Below are positions 33,689-41,953 of a stretch of 41,953 nucleotides of DNA, one piece after another; position 1 is the first letter of the stretch; the number at the start of each line of letters is the position of its first letter. The notes under the pieces were generated by a model. It worked only from the letters and a program-made list of their open reading frames with translations. It was not told the origin of the DNA and did no database searches. This DNA is from Deltaproteobacteria bacterium (GTDB taxonomy: Bacteria > Myxococcota_A > Polyangia > Polyangiales > Ga0077539), in contig JAUXYJ010000037.1 of assembly GCA_030694465.1 (NCBI GenBank), forward strand, positions 1 to 41,953, read 5' to 3'. A program made the translations under genes and the position numbers.

Positions 33689-35146
33689 ATGAGAGACAGC
33701 GTTGTTCTGTACATCAATGGCAGGCGCCACGAGCTCAAGGGCGAGCACGCCTTCGCCACCCTCTCGGACTACCTTCGCTACGAGCGCCGACTTACCGGAA
33801 CCAAAGTGGTCTGCGCGGAGGGAGACTGTGGTGCGTGCACTGTGCTCGTCGGCCGCGCGGGCAGCGACCGTCCGTGGCGATTTGAGCCGGTAAACGCCTG
33901 CATCGTGCAAATGCTTCAGCTCGATGGCAGCCACGTGCTCACCATCGAAGCGGTCGCGCAGCCCGACGGGTCGCTGCACGAGGTCCAGCGCGCGATGTGC
34001 GAAAACCATGGATCTCAATGCGGTTTTTGCACGCCTGGCTTTGTGATGGCCATGCTCGGCCACTTCGAGCACCACCCCCATCGCCCCGCCGATCGCAAAG
34101 AGATCGCCAATCACCTCACCGGAAACCTCTGTCGCTGCACCGGCTATCTCCCCATCCTCGACGCCGCCGCGGACGTGCGCCCTGAGCGCCTGCAGTCCGT
34201 CGTCGCAAGGCTGCACACCGAGCCGCTCCAGCGTGCGCTCACTGAGAGCACCGAGCGCCCACTCAGCATCGCCGTCGAGGGCCGTGGACGCCTCGACGCG
34301 CCCACCACGCTAGACGCACTTTTGTCTCTCCGCGCTGCCCACCCAGACGCTCGAATCACCGCCGGAAACACGGACCTCGGCGTCATGATTAACAAGCAAA
34401 AACTCTGGCCCGCGGGCTCTTCACGTCACGCCATCACCACACACAAGGTCGCCGAACTCGACCACGTCACCGTGCACGAAGGCGTGGTCACCGTAGGTGC
34501 CGCGGCGACCCTCGGTGCCCTTGAGCGCGCGTGCGAGACCTCTGTGCCCGAGCTCGCGAAGCTCTTGCGCGTGTTTGCCTCGCCGCAGATCAAGGCGACC
34601 GCGACGCTCATGGGCAATGTGGCCAACGGGTCGCCCATCGGCGACACGCTCCCCGCGCTCTTTGCGCTGGGCGCAGAGGTCGAAGCGCAGAGCCTCCGTG
34701 GGGCGCGTTGGATCCCCATCGACGCGCTCTATGTGGGCTACCGTGCGCTCTCGATCGCGCCTGACGAGGTGCTCACGCGCGTGCGCTTCTCGGTACCCGG
34801 CGACGTCGCCGTGTTTCGCGCATACAAAGTCTGTCAGCGCAAAGACTTAGACATCTCGTTTGTGGGCGCGAGCTTCTATCTCGAGCGCTCTGCCGGTGTG
34901 GTCACGCGGGCGCGTGTCGCCTATGGCGGCGTGGGGCCCACCGTGATGCGTCTGCCCGCGATCGAAGCGCGCTTGCAGGGGACCGCGATCTCGGACACCC
35001 AGGCGTGGGACGCGATCGCCGATGAGCTCGCCGCGAGCCTCAGCCCACGCAGTGACCTGCGCGGATCGCTTGAGGCGCGCAAGATCTTGTCAGCTAATTT
35101 GCTGCGAAAATTCGCGAATGAGCTCCGCGCCGAGGTCAGCGCATGA
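33689..35146 (+). CDS. xdhA: xanthine dehydrogenase small (FeS/FAD) subunit
   Basis: 485 residues from ATG 33689. Order: ferredoxin-type [2Fe-2S] domain (C42, C47, C50 in CAEGDCGAC, and C71), helical second [2Fe-2S] domain (CGFCTPGFVMAML and CRCTGY), FAD-binding domain (ITAGNTDLGVM, and GNVANGSPIGDTLP), and C-terminal CO-dehydrogenase-type domain. XdhA carries electrons from the molybdenum subunit to FAD and NAD+. It overlaps xdhB by 4 bp (ATGA). Confidence 0.96.
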   Translation: MRDSVVLYINGRRHELKGEHAFATLSDYLRYERRLTGTKVVCAEGDCGACTVLVGRAGSDRPWRFEPVNACIVQMLQLDGSHVLTIEAVAQPDGSLHEVQRAMCENHGSQCGFCTPGFVMAMLGHFEHHPHRPADRKEIANHLTGNLCRCTGYLPILDAAADVRPERLQSVVARLHTEPLQRALTESTERPLSIAVEGRGRLDAPTTLDALLSLRAAHPDARITAGNTDLGVMINKQKLWPAGSSRHAITTHKVAELDHVTVHEGVVTVGAAATLGALERACETSVPELAKLLRVFASPQIKATATLMGNVANGSPIGDTLPALFALGAEVEAQSLRGARWIPIDALYVGYRALSIAPDEVLTRVRFSVPGDVAVFRAYKVCQRKDLDISFVGASFYLERSAGVVTRARVAYGGVGPTVMRLPAIEARLQGTAISDTQAWDAIADELAASLSPRSDLRGSLEARKILSANLLRKFANELRAEVSA

Positions 35147-37524
35147 AGATCATCGAGGCACACAAGTCGCCTTCGCACGACGCCGCACACACCCACGTTC
35201 AGGGCCTCAGCGAGTTCATCGATGACCGCCCCGCGGTAGCCGGAGAGCTGCACGTCGGCGTGGTCTACAGCCCGCATCCGCACGCGCGCATCGTGGGTAT
35301 TGACCCGACAGACGCCCTCGCGATCGCAGACGTCGTAGCGGTCTTCACCGCGCGCGATGTGCACCACAACCTGTGGGGACCGATCTTTCAAGACCAACCG
35401 CTGGTGGCCGACACTGTGGTCTCTTTTGTGGGCGAGGTGGTCGCGTTGGTCGCCGCCGAGACCCGTGAAGCGATGGAGCAAGCACGCCGCGCGGTGCGTG
35501 TTTCGTATGAAGTTTTGCCCGCGATTCTCTCGATCCCCGAGGCCATCGCCGCGCAGAGCTTTCTGGGCTACGAGCGCTTTATCCGTCGCGGCGACGTGGA
35601 CGCAGCCATCGCCGCGGCGCCGCACAAGCGCGACGGCGTGGTCTATATCCAGGGCCAAGATCACTTCTACCTCGAGTCGCACGCCGCGATCGCCTACCCG
35701 CGCGACGGAGGCCAGATCGAGGTACACGCGAGCTCGCAGCACCCCACCGAAGTGCAGCACATCGTCGCGCACGGGCTGGGTCTGCGTGCACTCGACGTCG
35801 TGTGCGTGGTCAAGCGAATGGGCGGGGGCTTTGGCGGCAAAGAGTCACAAGCTGCGCTCTTTGCTTTCTACGCGTCGCTGGTTGCGCACAAGCTCAATCG
35901 CCCCGCGCGCTGCGTGATCACCAAAGACGACGACATGATCATGACGGGCAAACGCAACCCGTTTGAGATTCACTATCGCGTGGGTTTTGACAGCGATGGT
36001 GCGCTCTGTGGGCTCGACGCGAGGCTCTTTTCAGACGGCGGAGCGTTCGCGGATTTGTCCACGTCCATCATGGAGCGCGCGATGCTTCATTCGGACAACG
36101 CGTACTTCTTGCCTGCCGCGTCGATCGTCGGAAAGGTCTGCAAGACCCACGTCCATCCGCACACCGCGTTTCGAGGATTTGGGGGACCCAAGGGCGTCGC
36201 GATGATCGAGGCCATCCTCGAAGACATCGCGCATTCGCTCGAAAAAGACCCGCTCGATGTTCGCAAGCGCAACGTGTACTCGGCCCCCGATCGCAACGTC
36301 ACGCACTATGGTCAGCCGCTCGAGAACCTCTTGCTGCCCGAGCTCTTTGACTCGCTTGAGTCACGCTGTGACTATCGCGCGCGTCGCGCATCCGTGCGTG
36401 AGCACAACGCGAAGGGCACAAGCACTCTGCGTGGTCTTTCGCTGACCGCTGTGAAGTTTGGTATCTCGTTTACGACGCGGTTTCTCAACCAAGGAAACGC
36501 GCTCGTAAACGTCCACCAAGATGGCACCGTGCAGGTCTCGACCGGCGCCACCGAAATGGGCCAAGGGGTCAACACGCGCATCGCGCAGGTCGTCGCCGAG
36601 GTGCTCGGGATCGCGCACACCGACGTGCGCGTGATGACCACTTCGACTGAGAAAAACCACAACACTTCGCCCACCGCGGCATCAAGTGGGACCGACCTCA
36701 ACGCCAAGGCCGCCCTCGACGCGGTGACCCGGATCCGTGATCGTCTGTCGCTCGTCGCGCGCGGAGTGCTCGCGCTCCCTGAGGATCGACGACCCTCGCG
36801 CACCGCGGGGCTTGGCACCCAGCCTGAGCTCGCAGTGCCCGAAGGAGCCCGCGATGAGGACATCATTTTTGCGGACGGCGAAGCCTATGATCGCTTGGAT
36901 TCTTCGAAGCGGATCGCGTTTGGAGCGCTCTGCCGAGAGGCCTATTTGTCTCGGGTTCAGCTCGGAGACTATGGCTTCTTTAAGATCCCGGGCATTCACT
37001 TTGACAAGCTCACCGGGCAGGGCTCGCCCTTCTTTTACTTCACGCAAGGCACAGCTTGCTCTGAGATCGAGATCGACCGGTATACGGGCGAACTCAAGGT
37101 TTTGCGTGTAGATTTGCTGATGGATCTCGGACGTCCGATTAACCACGGGCTCGACGTGGGCCAGGTCATCGGCGCGTTTGTCCAAGGTATGGGCTGGTGC
37201 ACGAGCGAGAACCTCGTCTACGACGACAAGGGTCTCTTGCTCTCTCACTCGCCAAGCACCTACAAAATCCCGAGCGTCCAAGACACCCCGAGGGACTTTC
37301 GGATCGAGCTCATCGAGAACCACGACAACCTGCAAAATGTCAGAGGAACCAAGGCCGTCGGTGAGCCGCCCCTCTTGCTTGGGCTCTCGGTCTGGACCGC
37401 CGTCCGCGACGCGCTCTATGCCCTCGCGCCGGTCGAGCACACGCTACCTGCGACGCTGCCCATGACCCTTGAGCGGATCTTGCTCACGCTCGATGCGCTG
37501 CGTCTGCAGGGCCTCGCGCGGTGA
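35143..37524 (+). CDS. xdhB: xanthine dehydrogenase large (molybdopterin) subunit
   Basis: 793 residues. Catalytic subunit that hydroxylates hypoxanthine and xanthine to urate. Motifs: KRMGGGFGGKES, HTAFRGFGGPKGVAM (with the Arg and Phe of the substrate pocket), TGATEMGQGVNTRI, SGTDLNAKAALDAV and VRGTKAVGEPPLLLG, where the last E is the conserved molybdenum-site Glu. The substrate-region motif is QGQDHFYLE where most family members have E at the D position. It overlaps xdhC by 4 bp (GTGA). Confidence 0.96.
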   Translation: MKIIEAHKSPSHDAAHTHVQGLSEFIDDRPAVAGELHVGVVYSPHPHARIVGIDPTDALAIADVVAVFTARDVHHNLWGPIFQDQPLVADTVVSFVGEVVALVAAETREAMEQARRAVRVSYEVLPAILSIPEAIAAQSFLGYERFIRRGDVDAAIAAAPHKRDGVVYIQGQDHFYLESHAAIAYPRDGGQIEVHASSQHPTEVQHIVAHGLGLRALDVVCVVKRMGGGFGGKESQAALFAFYASLVAHKLNRPARCVITKDDDMIMTGKRNPFEIHYRVGFDSDGALCGLDARLFSDGGAFADLSTSIMERAMLHSDNAYFLPAASIVGKVCKTHVHPHTAFRGFGGPKGVAMIEAILEDIAHSLEKDPLDVRKRNVYSAPDRNVTHYGQPLENLLLPELFDSLESRCDYRARRASVREHNAKGTSTLRGLSLTAVKFGISFTTRFLNQGNALVNVHQDGTVQVSTGATEMGQGVNTRIAQVVAEVLGIAHTDVRVMTTSTEKNHNTSPTAASSGTDLNAKAALDAVTRIRDRLSLVARGVLALPEDRRPSRTAGLGTQPELAVPEGARDEDIIFADGEAYDRLDSSKRIAFGALCREAYLSRVQLGDYGFFKIPGIHFDKLTGQGSPFFYFTQGTACSEIEIDRYTGELKVLRVDLLMDLGRPINHGLDVGQVIGAFVQGMGWCTSENLVYDDKGLLLSHSPSTYKIPSVQDTPRDFRIELIENHDNLQNVRGTKAVGEPPLLLGLSVWTAVRDALYALAPVEHTLPATLPMTLERILLTLDALRLQGLAR

Positions 37525-38318
37525 CTCAGACGCACGTCGCGATGCTCGACGCCCAGCGCGCACGGTTGTGTGCGCGCGAGCCCTTTGTGACCGTGACCTT
37601 GGTGGGAGTTCGCGGCAGCGCACCGCAAGAATTGTCTGCGAAATTGCTGCTCGATCACCAAGGCCTCGCGTTCGGAACCATCGGCGGCGGAAAGCTCGAG
37701 GCCCACGCCCTCCGTCGCGCGAGTGCCCTGCTCGTCCAGCGCACAGACTCTTGCACGCTCGAGGTCGTCAACCTCCAACGCGACATCGGCATGACCTGCG
37801 GTGGCGAAGTCACGCTCTTGTACGAGTGCGTCTGGCCCGCCCAGTTTGCGGTGGCCATCTTTGGCGCGGGGCACGTCTCGCAAGCCGTCGTGCGGCTCTT
37901 GTTGACCCTCGAGTGCGTCGTCGATGTCTTCGACACGCGTCGCGAATGGATCGACCGCATGCCCGCCCATCCGAGCCTACGCGCGCACTGCCCCGAGGAC
38001 CTCGTCCCTCACGCAAAGAGCACCCCAGAGAGCACCTTGTGCGTTGTGATGACCCAGGGGCACGCAACGGATTTGCCAGTATTATTCGCGCTCTTGTCCC
38101 GTCCTCGCGGCGTCTTTGTAGGTGTGATGGGCAGCGAACTCAAAGCAAACAAGATGCGACGCGAGCTGCTTGAGCTCGGCGTGGACACCGCACAGGTGCG
38201 CGCGCTGCGGTGTCCCATTGGGCTCAAGCTCGGACACAACCGCCCCGCAGAGATCGCGGTGAGCGTCGTCGCGGAGCTGTTGCTCGCGCGAGACGGTGCG
38301 CTCACGAGCGGACGTTGA
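37521..38318 (+). CDS. xdhC: xanthine dehydrogenase accessory protein XdhC
   Basis: 265 residues, GTG start coupled to xdhB. XdhC binds the molybdenum cofactor, protects it and hands it to XdhB after sulfuration. The N-terminal part has VTVTLVGVRGSAPQE, FGTIGGGKLEAHAL and GMTCGGEVTLLYE (conserved Cys of the family); the C-terminal part has a Rossmann fold (VAIFGAGHVSQAVVRLL) and GVMGSELKANKMR. Completes an xdhABC operon. Confidence 0.95.
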   Translation: MTQTHVAMLDAQRARLCAREPFVTVTLVGVRGSAPQELSAKLLLDHQGLAFGTIGGGKLEAHALRRASALLVQRTDSCTLEVVNLQRDIGMTCGGEVTLLYECVWPAQFAVAIFGAGHVSQAVVRLLLTLECVVDVFDTRREWIDRMPAHPSLRAHCPEDLVPHAKSTPESTLCVVMTQGHATDLPVLFALLSRPRGVFVGVMGSELKANKMRRELLELGVDTAQVRALRCPIGLKLGHNRPAEIAVSVVAELLLARDGALTSGR

Positions 38319-38754
38319 CTAGCGCTGCGCCTGCCATCACCAAGAGCAACCCGCCGAGACGCCACGCGCTGATGGCGATGCCCTCGACCATGCGATCCCA
38401 CATGATCCCGGTGATCATTTGGCCGGCAACCACCAGCGCAAAAGTGGCCTGCGCGCCCAACTTAGAGATCGAGAGTGGCAGTCCCAAGACGATCATCAGG
38501 CCGAGCATTCCGGGCGCAATGTGCCACCAGCGCATTTGCGAAAACGCCTCTGCACGGTGCCGAAACAGGTCGTTGCCGGTCAAGCCATTGCGCGCGGCGA
38601 CGTAGAGCGCGAGCGACGCGGCGAGCACTACGAGCGAGTTAAGCATCGCGACCGCGGGCAGTCCCCACGCTTGGGCGACACGTCGATTGAGCGCGCCCTG
38701 CAATACGGCTGCGAATCCGACGGAGATCGCGAAGACAAAGTAGCCCGAGTTCAT
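38302..38754 (-). CDS. YdcZ/DUF606-type membrane protein
   Basis: 150 residues from ATG 38754 (MNSGYFVFAISVGFAAVLQGALNRRVAQ). About five hydrophobic helices; GALNRRVAQAWG at the start and FALVVAGQMITGIMWD near the end match the DMT-superfamily YdcZ family of small membrane proteins. Transport function is assumed for the family and not demonstrated. Its end overlaps the convergent xdhC end by 17 bp. Confidence 0.85.
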   Translation of the reverse strand: MNSGYFVFAISVGFAAVLQGALNRRVAQAWGLPAVAMLNSLVVLAASLALYVAARNGLTGNDLFRHRAEAFSQMRWWHIAPGMLGLMIVLGLPLSISKLGAQATFALVVAGQMITGIMWDRMVEGIAISAWRLGGLLLVMAGAALVNVRS

Positions 38755-38815
38755 GACAGCAACACTGTGGCAGAGGGACGTGACGTCGGGGTGACGTACG
38801 TGTGGCGCGCCAGTA

Positions 38816-39397
38816 TCACGCGCTGGGCCTTTGGTATACCGGTCCACGATAGTCGCTGAGCACTTCGCGTGCGTCGTCGCGCGCTAGGTCTTGGTACACG
38901 ACGAACCCTCGATCCCGGAGCTCTTGCTGCCAATTTGCAGGGATCGGTCCCTCGTCAAAGCCCGTGAGGGACTCGACGTCTTCGCGGCGTGCGCACACCG
39001 TGAGCGCTCGCACGCCGCTCCAAAACAGCCGACCAAAGCACATACAGCACGGCGCGGACGAGCTCACCAGGTGCCACTCGCTGGGCAACAGCAGCGCTTC
39101 GGTGACGGTCTTGGCGAGCGCGAGCGCGACGACCTCGGCATGAAACTCGTAGCTCTTCCAGGGGACCACGCAGTTTACGCCTACGGACACCAGCGCGCCG
39201 TCGAGGGCGAACACCGCTGCACCAAAGGGCCCGCCGCCTTCGCGCATCGACGCGCGTGAGAGCGTGACGACCAGCTCTGCTTGTGCCGCAGGGGTCGCGC
39301 GAGGGTGCGCTTGTACGAAATCTCGTGCCAGCGTTTGGATCGCCGGGCTGAGGCTGTGTGGGCCCAGCGTAGTGGGCAACGGCGCGAGCTTTGACAT
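38816..39397 (-). CDS. nucleoside/guanine-type deaminase (CDA fold)
   Basis: 193 residues from ATG 39397 (MSKLAPLPTTL). Zinc-dependent deaminase fold: HAEVVALA (zinc His and catalytic Glu) and PCCMCFGRLFWSG (PCxxC zinc cysteines). The longer C-terminus and the FDEGPIPANW segment resemble GuaD-like or tRNA-type deaminases; guanine or cytosine derivatives are plausible substrates. Close to xdhABC, which suits purine catabolism, but the substrate is inference. Confidence 0.85.
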   Translation of the reverse strand: MSKLAPLPTTLGPHSLSPAIQTLARDFVQAHPRATPAAQAELVVTLSRASMREGGGPFGAAVFALDGALVSVGVNCVVPWKSYEFHAEVVALALAKTVTEALLLPSEWHLVSSSAPCCMCFGRLFWSGVRALTVCARREDVESLTGFDEGPIPANWQQELRDRGFVVYQDLARDDAREVLSDYRGPVYQRPSA

Positions 39398-39518
39398 GGC
39401 AGATCCAATCATCTTTGCACATGGGTCTCGACGCGGCGAGGGGGGTTGCAAGTTCGTTGCACATCGTTACGAAGTGTCTCTGCAGCTGCGTTGAGCATGC
39501 GAAACAAAGGAGCGAATC

Positions 39519-39974
39519 GTGACAAAGACAGCGCGAATTGGGTTTTACCGAGAGCGAGACGAACACGGATACATGAGCAATTTTGCAAAGTATCCGATCG
39601 TGATCGAGGGCCGCGAGTGGCCCACAACTGAGCACTATTTTCAGGCTATGAAGTTTGAGGGCACCCCGCACGAAGAGCTCATCCGTGCGGCGGAGAGCGC
39701 GTCGACGGCGGCGCACATGGGCCGCGAGCGATCGCGTCCACTGCGCAAAGACTGGGAGCAGATCAAAGACGACGTGATGCGCGTCGCGCTCGAGGCGAAG
39801 TTTACGCAGCACGCTGAGCTCGCTGCGCAGCTGCTCGCGACCGGTGACGCCGAGCTCGTCGAACAGACCCGCGGTGACTACTACTGGGGCTGCGGAACAG
39901 ACGGCAGCGGCAAGAATATGCTTGGAATTTTGCTGGTAGAACTGCGCTCCAAGCTGCGCGCGGCGAGCGCGTAA
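39519..39974 (+). CDS. NADAR family N-glycosidase-like protein
   Basis: 151 residues, GTG start. NADAR family: FYRERDEHGYMSNFAKYPI at the N-terminus, EWPTTEHYFQAMKF, and the C-terminal GDYYWGCGTDGSGKNMLGILL. Family members remove ADP-ribose from nucleobases or cleave N-glycosidic bonds of riboflavin-pathway intermediates. Which applies here cannot be told. It is divergent from the deaminase gene with 121 bp between starts. Confidence 0.92.
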   Translation: MTKTARIGFYRERDEHGYMSNFAKYPIVIEGREWPTTEHYFQAMKFEGTPHEELIRAAESASTAAHMGRERSRPLRKDWEQIKDDVMRVALEAKFTQHAELAAQLLATGDAELVEQTRGDYYWGCGTDGSGKNMLGILLVELRSKLRAASA

Positions 39975-41123
39975 CTAGCCCTTGGGGGGCTCGGTCGTGG
40001 GCGCGTTGGGCAATTGAATAATTGGATAGCCGGGGTTGCTCGCATCGGTGTTGTTGAGAGTCGCTCCCATGCCAAAGACCATCGCGGTGACCTTGGGCGC
40101 GTAGTCTTCGACCAAGTGCGATACATGGTCGATGGCCCAAAACGCCTGGAGCGCGTCGAGGCCCGTCGTGGGACGAATGAGCCCGATGCGAAGCTCGTCG
40201 TCCGAGGCGATGTAGAAGCAGGGGCCGCCGAGCTCGGTCCCATTTTTCTGCAGCAATTGCAGGAGAAGCTTGGCGTTGCCGCGTTCGCCAGGGCCCATGC
40301 GTACGACGCGCCCTGAGACCCGCAGGACCTCGTTTTCGACGTGGATCTCGATCTCGGCGGACTTGCGTTTGAGTTTGCAGAAGCCCTCTTCGGGTTTCTC
40401 TTCTTCGATCGAGACCTTGCCCGCTTCGGCAAGCACACCGATGGCGCCAAACACCACGTCCCGCGCGGGCTGTTGTGGTTGCGCTGCGTTGGCCAAGAGC
40501 ACCTCGGGGACCTTCACGACGCCCTGCCGCACGAGCCTCCGCGCGTACCGCACATAGTCCGCCGCAGTGTCTCCCGGAACGCAAAATCCCAGGCCTTGCG
40601 AGAAGTTCAGGGTCATCGTGACGATCCCCACGAGCGCGCCCTGCGCGTTGAGCAGCGGCCCTCCGCTGTTGCCCGGATTAATCGCCACGTCGGTCTGCAC
40701 AAAATACTCTTTCTCGAACTCACGGTGCGGGTTCGAGATAATCCCGCGCGAGACCGAGAAGCGACAACCGCGCGGATGACCCAGCGCGAAGACCTCTTCG
40801 CCAACGGTATAATCTTCTGCAATTTGGCTGTCCAAATCGAGATAGTCCTTCGTCGGCACCGCGACCTTCACGAGCGCCAAGTCATGATGTGCGCTCTGAT
40901 GCACACCCACGCCGGGCACGTTTTGCCCGTTGGCCAAGATCACCCGAAAGGGCCCAATGCTGGGCGCGACGTGCTTGTTCGTCAGGATCCACCCGTCGGT
41001 CGCCACGGCGAGCCCTGTCCCGAGGCCCTTGCTGTCCTGAATCAGAACGATCTGACTCGTCCGCGCGCGGATCATCGCCATGGTCCCGCCGGCTCGCTGT
41101 TCGCTGGTCTCTTCTGTGCTCAT
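39975..41123 (-). CDS. trypsin-like serine protease with C-terminal domain
   Basis: 382 residues. The N-terminal ~200 residues are a HtrA/trypsin-like protease: GTGLAVATDGWILTNKHV (catalytic His), HHDLALVKV (Asp), and NPGNSGGPLLNAQG (nucleophile Ser). No signal peptide or membrane segment is visible, so a cytosolic location is possible. No PDZ domain is seen; the C-terminal ~170 residues (beta-rich, ending in a Pro/Lys tail, with IRPTTGLDALQAFWAIDHV) are a separate unrecognised domain. Divergent from the TerB-like gene. Confidence 0.92.
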   Translation of the reverse strand: MSTEETSEQRAGGTMAMIRARTSQIVLIQDSKGLGTGLAVATDGWILTNKHVAPSIGPFRVILANGQNVPGVGVHQSAHHDLALVKVAVPTKDYLDLDSQIAEDYTVGEEVFALGHPRGCRFSVSRGIISNPHREFEKEYFVQTDVAINPGNSGGPLLNAQGALVGIVTMTLNFSQGLGFCVPGDTAADYVRYARRLVRQGVVKVPEVLLANAAQPQQPARDVVFGAIGVLAEAGKVSIEEEKPEEGFCKLKRKSAEIEIHVENEVLRVSGRVVRMGPGERGNAKLLLQLLQKNGTELGGPCFYIASDDELRIGLIRPTTGLDALQAFWAIDHVSHLVEDYAPKVTAMVFGMGATLNNTDASNPGYPIIQLPNAPTTEPPKG

Positions 41124-41306
41124 CCCGTCGCTCCCTCAGCTCGTGCTCGCAAAAAAAAACGTGGCCTTCGTGATCGCTCACGCAAGTCGTTTGCAAGCTA
41201 TCACCGCTGTGTACGTTCGAGGCGCTTGACGAGACAGGGACTGGCCTTGGAGACTCCGCCTCGCATCGTCGTGTCGTCGTGGCGCGCGTATCGCAGGAGC
41301 GTCGTT

Positions 41307-41717
41307 ATGGGTCTCTTTGATGGTTTTATGGGTACCACCATCCAGCTCACGCCGAAGGTGGCGCTAGCAGCTGCGATGATCTACGTCAGCGCCGCGGATG
41401 GGCATCTGGATCCCAACGAAAAGGGCGACATCTTCAAGGTCGTTCCCGACGATCACGTGCTTGAGCAGGGGCTCAATTACGTACGTCGGACGCCCTTTCA
41501 GCAGTTCTTGCAACAGAGCGCCCAGCTGCTGTCGCCCCAGCAGAAGCTCTGCCTGATTCTTAACGTCGCGGACATGGCGATGGGCGACGGCTTCTTGGCT
41601 CCGCAAGAGCAAGCGATGCTGATCCAGATGAGCCAGTACTATCAGATCCCCGACGCGCACCTGCAGCCCTACGTCCAAGCGCTGATGCTCAAGAACAACC
41701 TCACGGTCTTCGGCTGA
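41307..41717 (+). CDS. TerB-like protein
   Basis: 136 residues from ATG 41307, with AGGAGC upstream. Helical TerB-family fold: LAAAMIYVSAADGHLDPNEKGDI and LCLILNVADMAMGDGFLAPQEQAML, with paired acidic loops DGHLDPNE and DGFLAPQE. TerB proteins are linked to tellurite and stress responses, but this one stands alone with no ter operon. Confidence 0.88.
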   Translation: MGLFDGFMGTTIQLTPKVALAAAMIYVSAADGHLDPNEKGDIFKVVPDDHVLEQGLNYVRRTPFQQFLQQSAQLLSPQQKLCLILNVADMAMGDGFLAPQEQAMLIQMSQYYQIPDAHLQPYVQALMLKNNLTVFG

Positions 41718-41816
41718 GCGACGCACCCGGCGACGTCGCTGGGTCGGTCTTGCGCTGGCTGTCTGTAAGCGCTGTCACCGTGGTTTCTGCAGAAAATTCA
41801 CCGGGAGAAATGACAA

Positions 41817-41852
41817 AGGCCCGGACCTTGATTGCTCAGGGTGTCCGGGCCT
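41817..41852 (-). terminator. terminator of the glycine-rich protein gene
   Basis: AGGCCCGGAC (41817-41826) pairs with GTCCGGGCCT (41843-41852), 10 bp. On the - strand it is followed by TTTGTCATTTC. It lies after the glycine-rich gene's stop and could also stop transcription from the TerB side. Confidence 0.6.
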
Positions 41853-41863
41853 CGGTGCGATCG

Positions 41864-41899
41864 ATCGATTGCGAATTCACTCAGTGAACTGCAATCGAT
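41864..41899 (-). other. 3' UTR hairpin of the glycine-rich protein gene
   Basis: ATCGATTGC (41864-41872) pairs with GCAATCGAT (41891-41899), enclosing TTCAC-TCA-GTGAA: 14 bp, 5 nt after the stop codon. It is in addition to the terminator hairpin. Confidence 0.5.
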
Positions 41900-41904
41900 G
41901 GGTC

Positions 41905-41953
41905 TTACCAGCGATCGCCGCCGCCGCTGCCGCCACGGCCGCCGCCGCCGCCG
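41905..41953 (-). CDS. glycine-rich C-terminus, probable RRM RNA-binding protein (partial)
   Basis: Only the last 15 codons and TAA are in the window: Gly-rich residues with R and S ending in GGGDRW. This is the usual tail of short bacterial RRM (RBP) RNA-binding proteins; the RRM domain would lie beyond the right edge. The assignment rests on the tail alone. Confidence 0.6.
   Translation of the reverse strand, partial: GGGGGRGGSGGGDRW

Overview
The window is GC-rich bacterial chromosome, most likely from a member of the Myxococcota (Polyangia, Sandaracinaceae-like). I infer this from the Cys-rich 'NCGACG' repeat proteins, MopE-type metal-binding motif, Ser/Thr kinase and many short hypothetical secreted or membrane proteins. 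No phage, insertion sequence or CRISPR array was found. Both ends cut genes: a Cys-rich surface protein on the left (+) and a glycine-rich, probably RRM-type, RNA-binding protein on the right (-).

The most unusual part is 1.7-6.0 kb, where every gene lies on the - strand: tRNA-Lys(CUU)-like, tRNA-Asn(GUU), tRNA-Phe(GAA), a TROVE/Ro60 protein, a structured non-coding spacer, an HNH endonuclease, tRNA-Asp(GUC)-like, tRNA-Glu(UUC)-like, then a tandem array of four related non-coding RNAs ending in a U-run. Each of the four has a covarying terminal stem, the conserved heptamer CAGTACA, a covarying 8-bp inner helix and the heptamer TTTCATC or ATTCATC. Three of them (1730-1865, 1888-2035, 2178-2329) carry a complete tRNA-like module in circularly permuted order: T arm, acceptor stem closed by a 7-9 nt loop, then D arm, with the anticodon side opened into the inner helix. 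The fourth (2069-2158) keeps the backbone but has no tRNA module. This is the architecture known for YrlA-type Y RNAs, the partners of bacterial Ro60 (Rsr), here multiplied and mixed with tRNA genes. Almost every spacer of the locus also holds a perfect hairpin.

From 6.5 to 16.8 kb, - strand genes encode a membrane/coiled-coil protein, a secreted-type vWA protein, fructose-1,6-bisphosphatase, a zinc-finger protein, a zinc-ribbon membrane protein, a GNAT acetyltransferase, the RNA ligase RtcB, an unknown protein and a phytoene-desaturase-like FAD enzyme. The middle genes overlap by 4 bp and look like an rtcB-led operon. RtcB and Ro60/Y RNA are operon partners in other bacteria; here they are about 7 kb apart.

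From 16.8 to 32.3 kb come PRPP synthetase, a RecF/OLD-like ATPase, a membrane sulfatase/phosphotransferase-like protein with a metal-binding insert, hypothetical membrane proteins, RNase HI, an SDR enzyme, a periplasmic protein, a Ser/Thr kinase, an ATP-grasp enzyme and a Cys-rich repeat lipoprotein. From 32.4 kb to the end come ferrochelatase, an xdhABC purine-oxidation operon, a YdcZ-type membrane protein, a nucleoside/guanine-type deaminase, a NADAR protein, a trypsin-like protease, a TerB-like protein and the end of the glycine-rich protein. The xanthine dehydrogenase, deaminase and NADAR genes suggest a purine/nucleobase neighbourhood.
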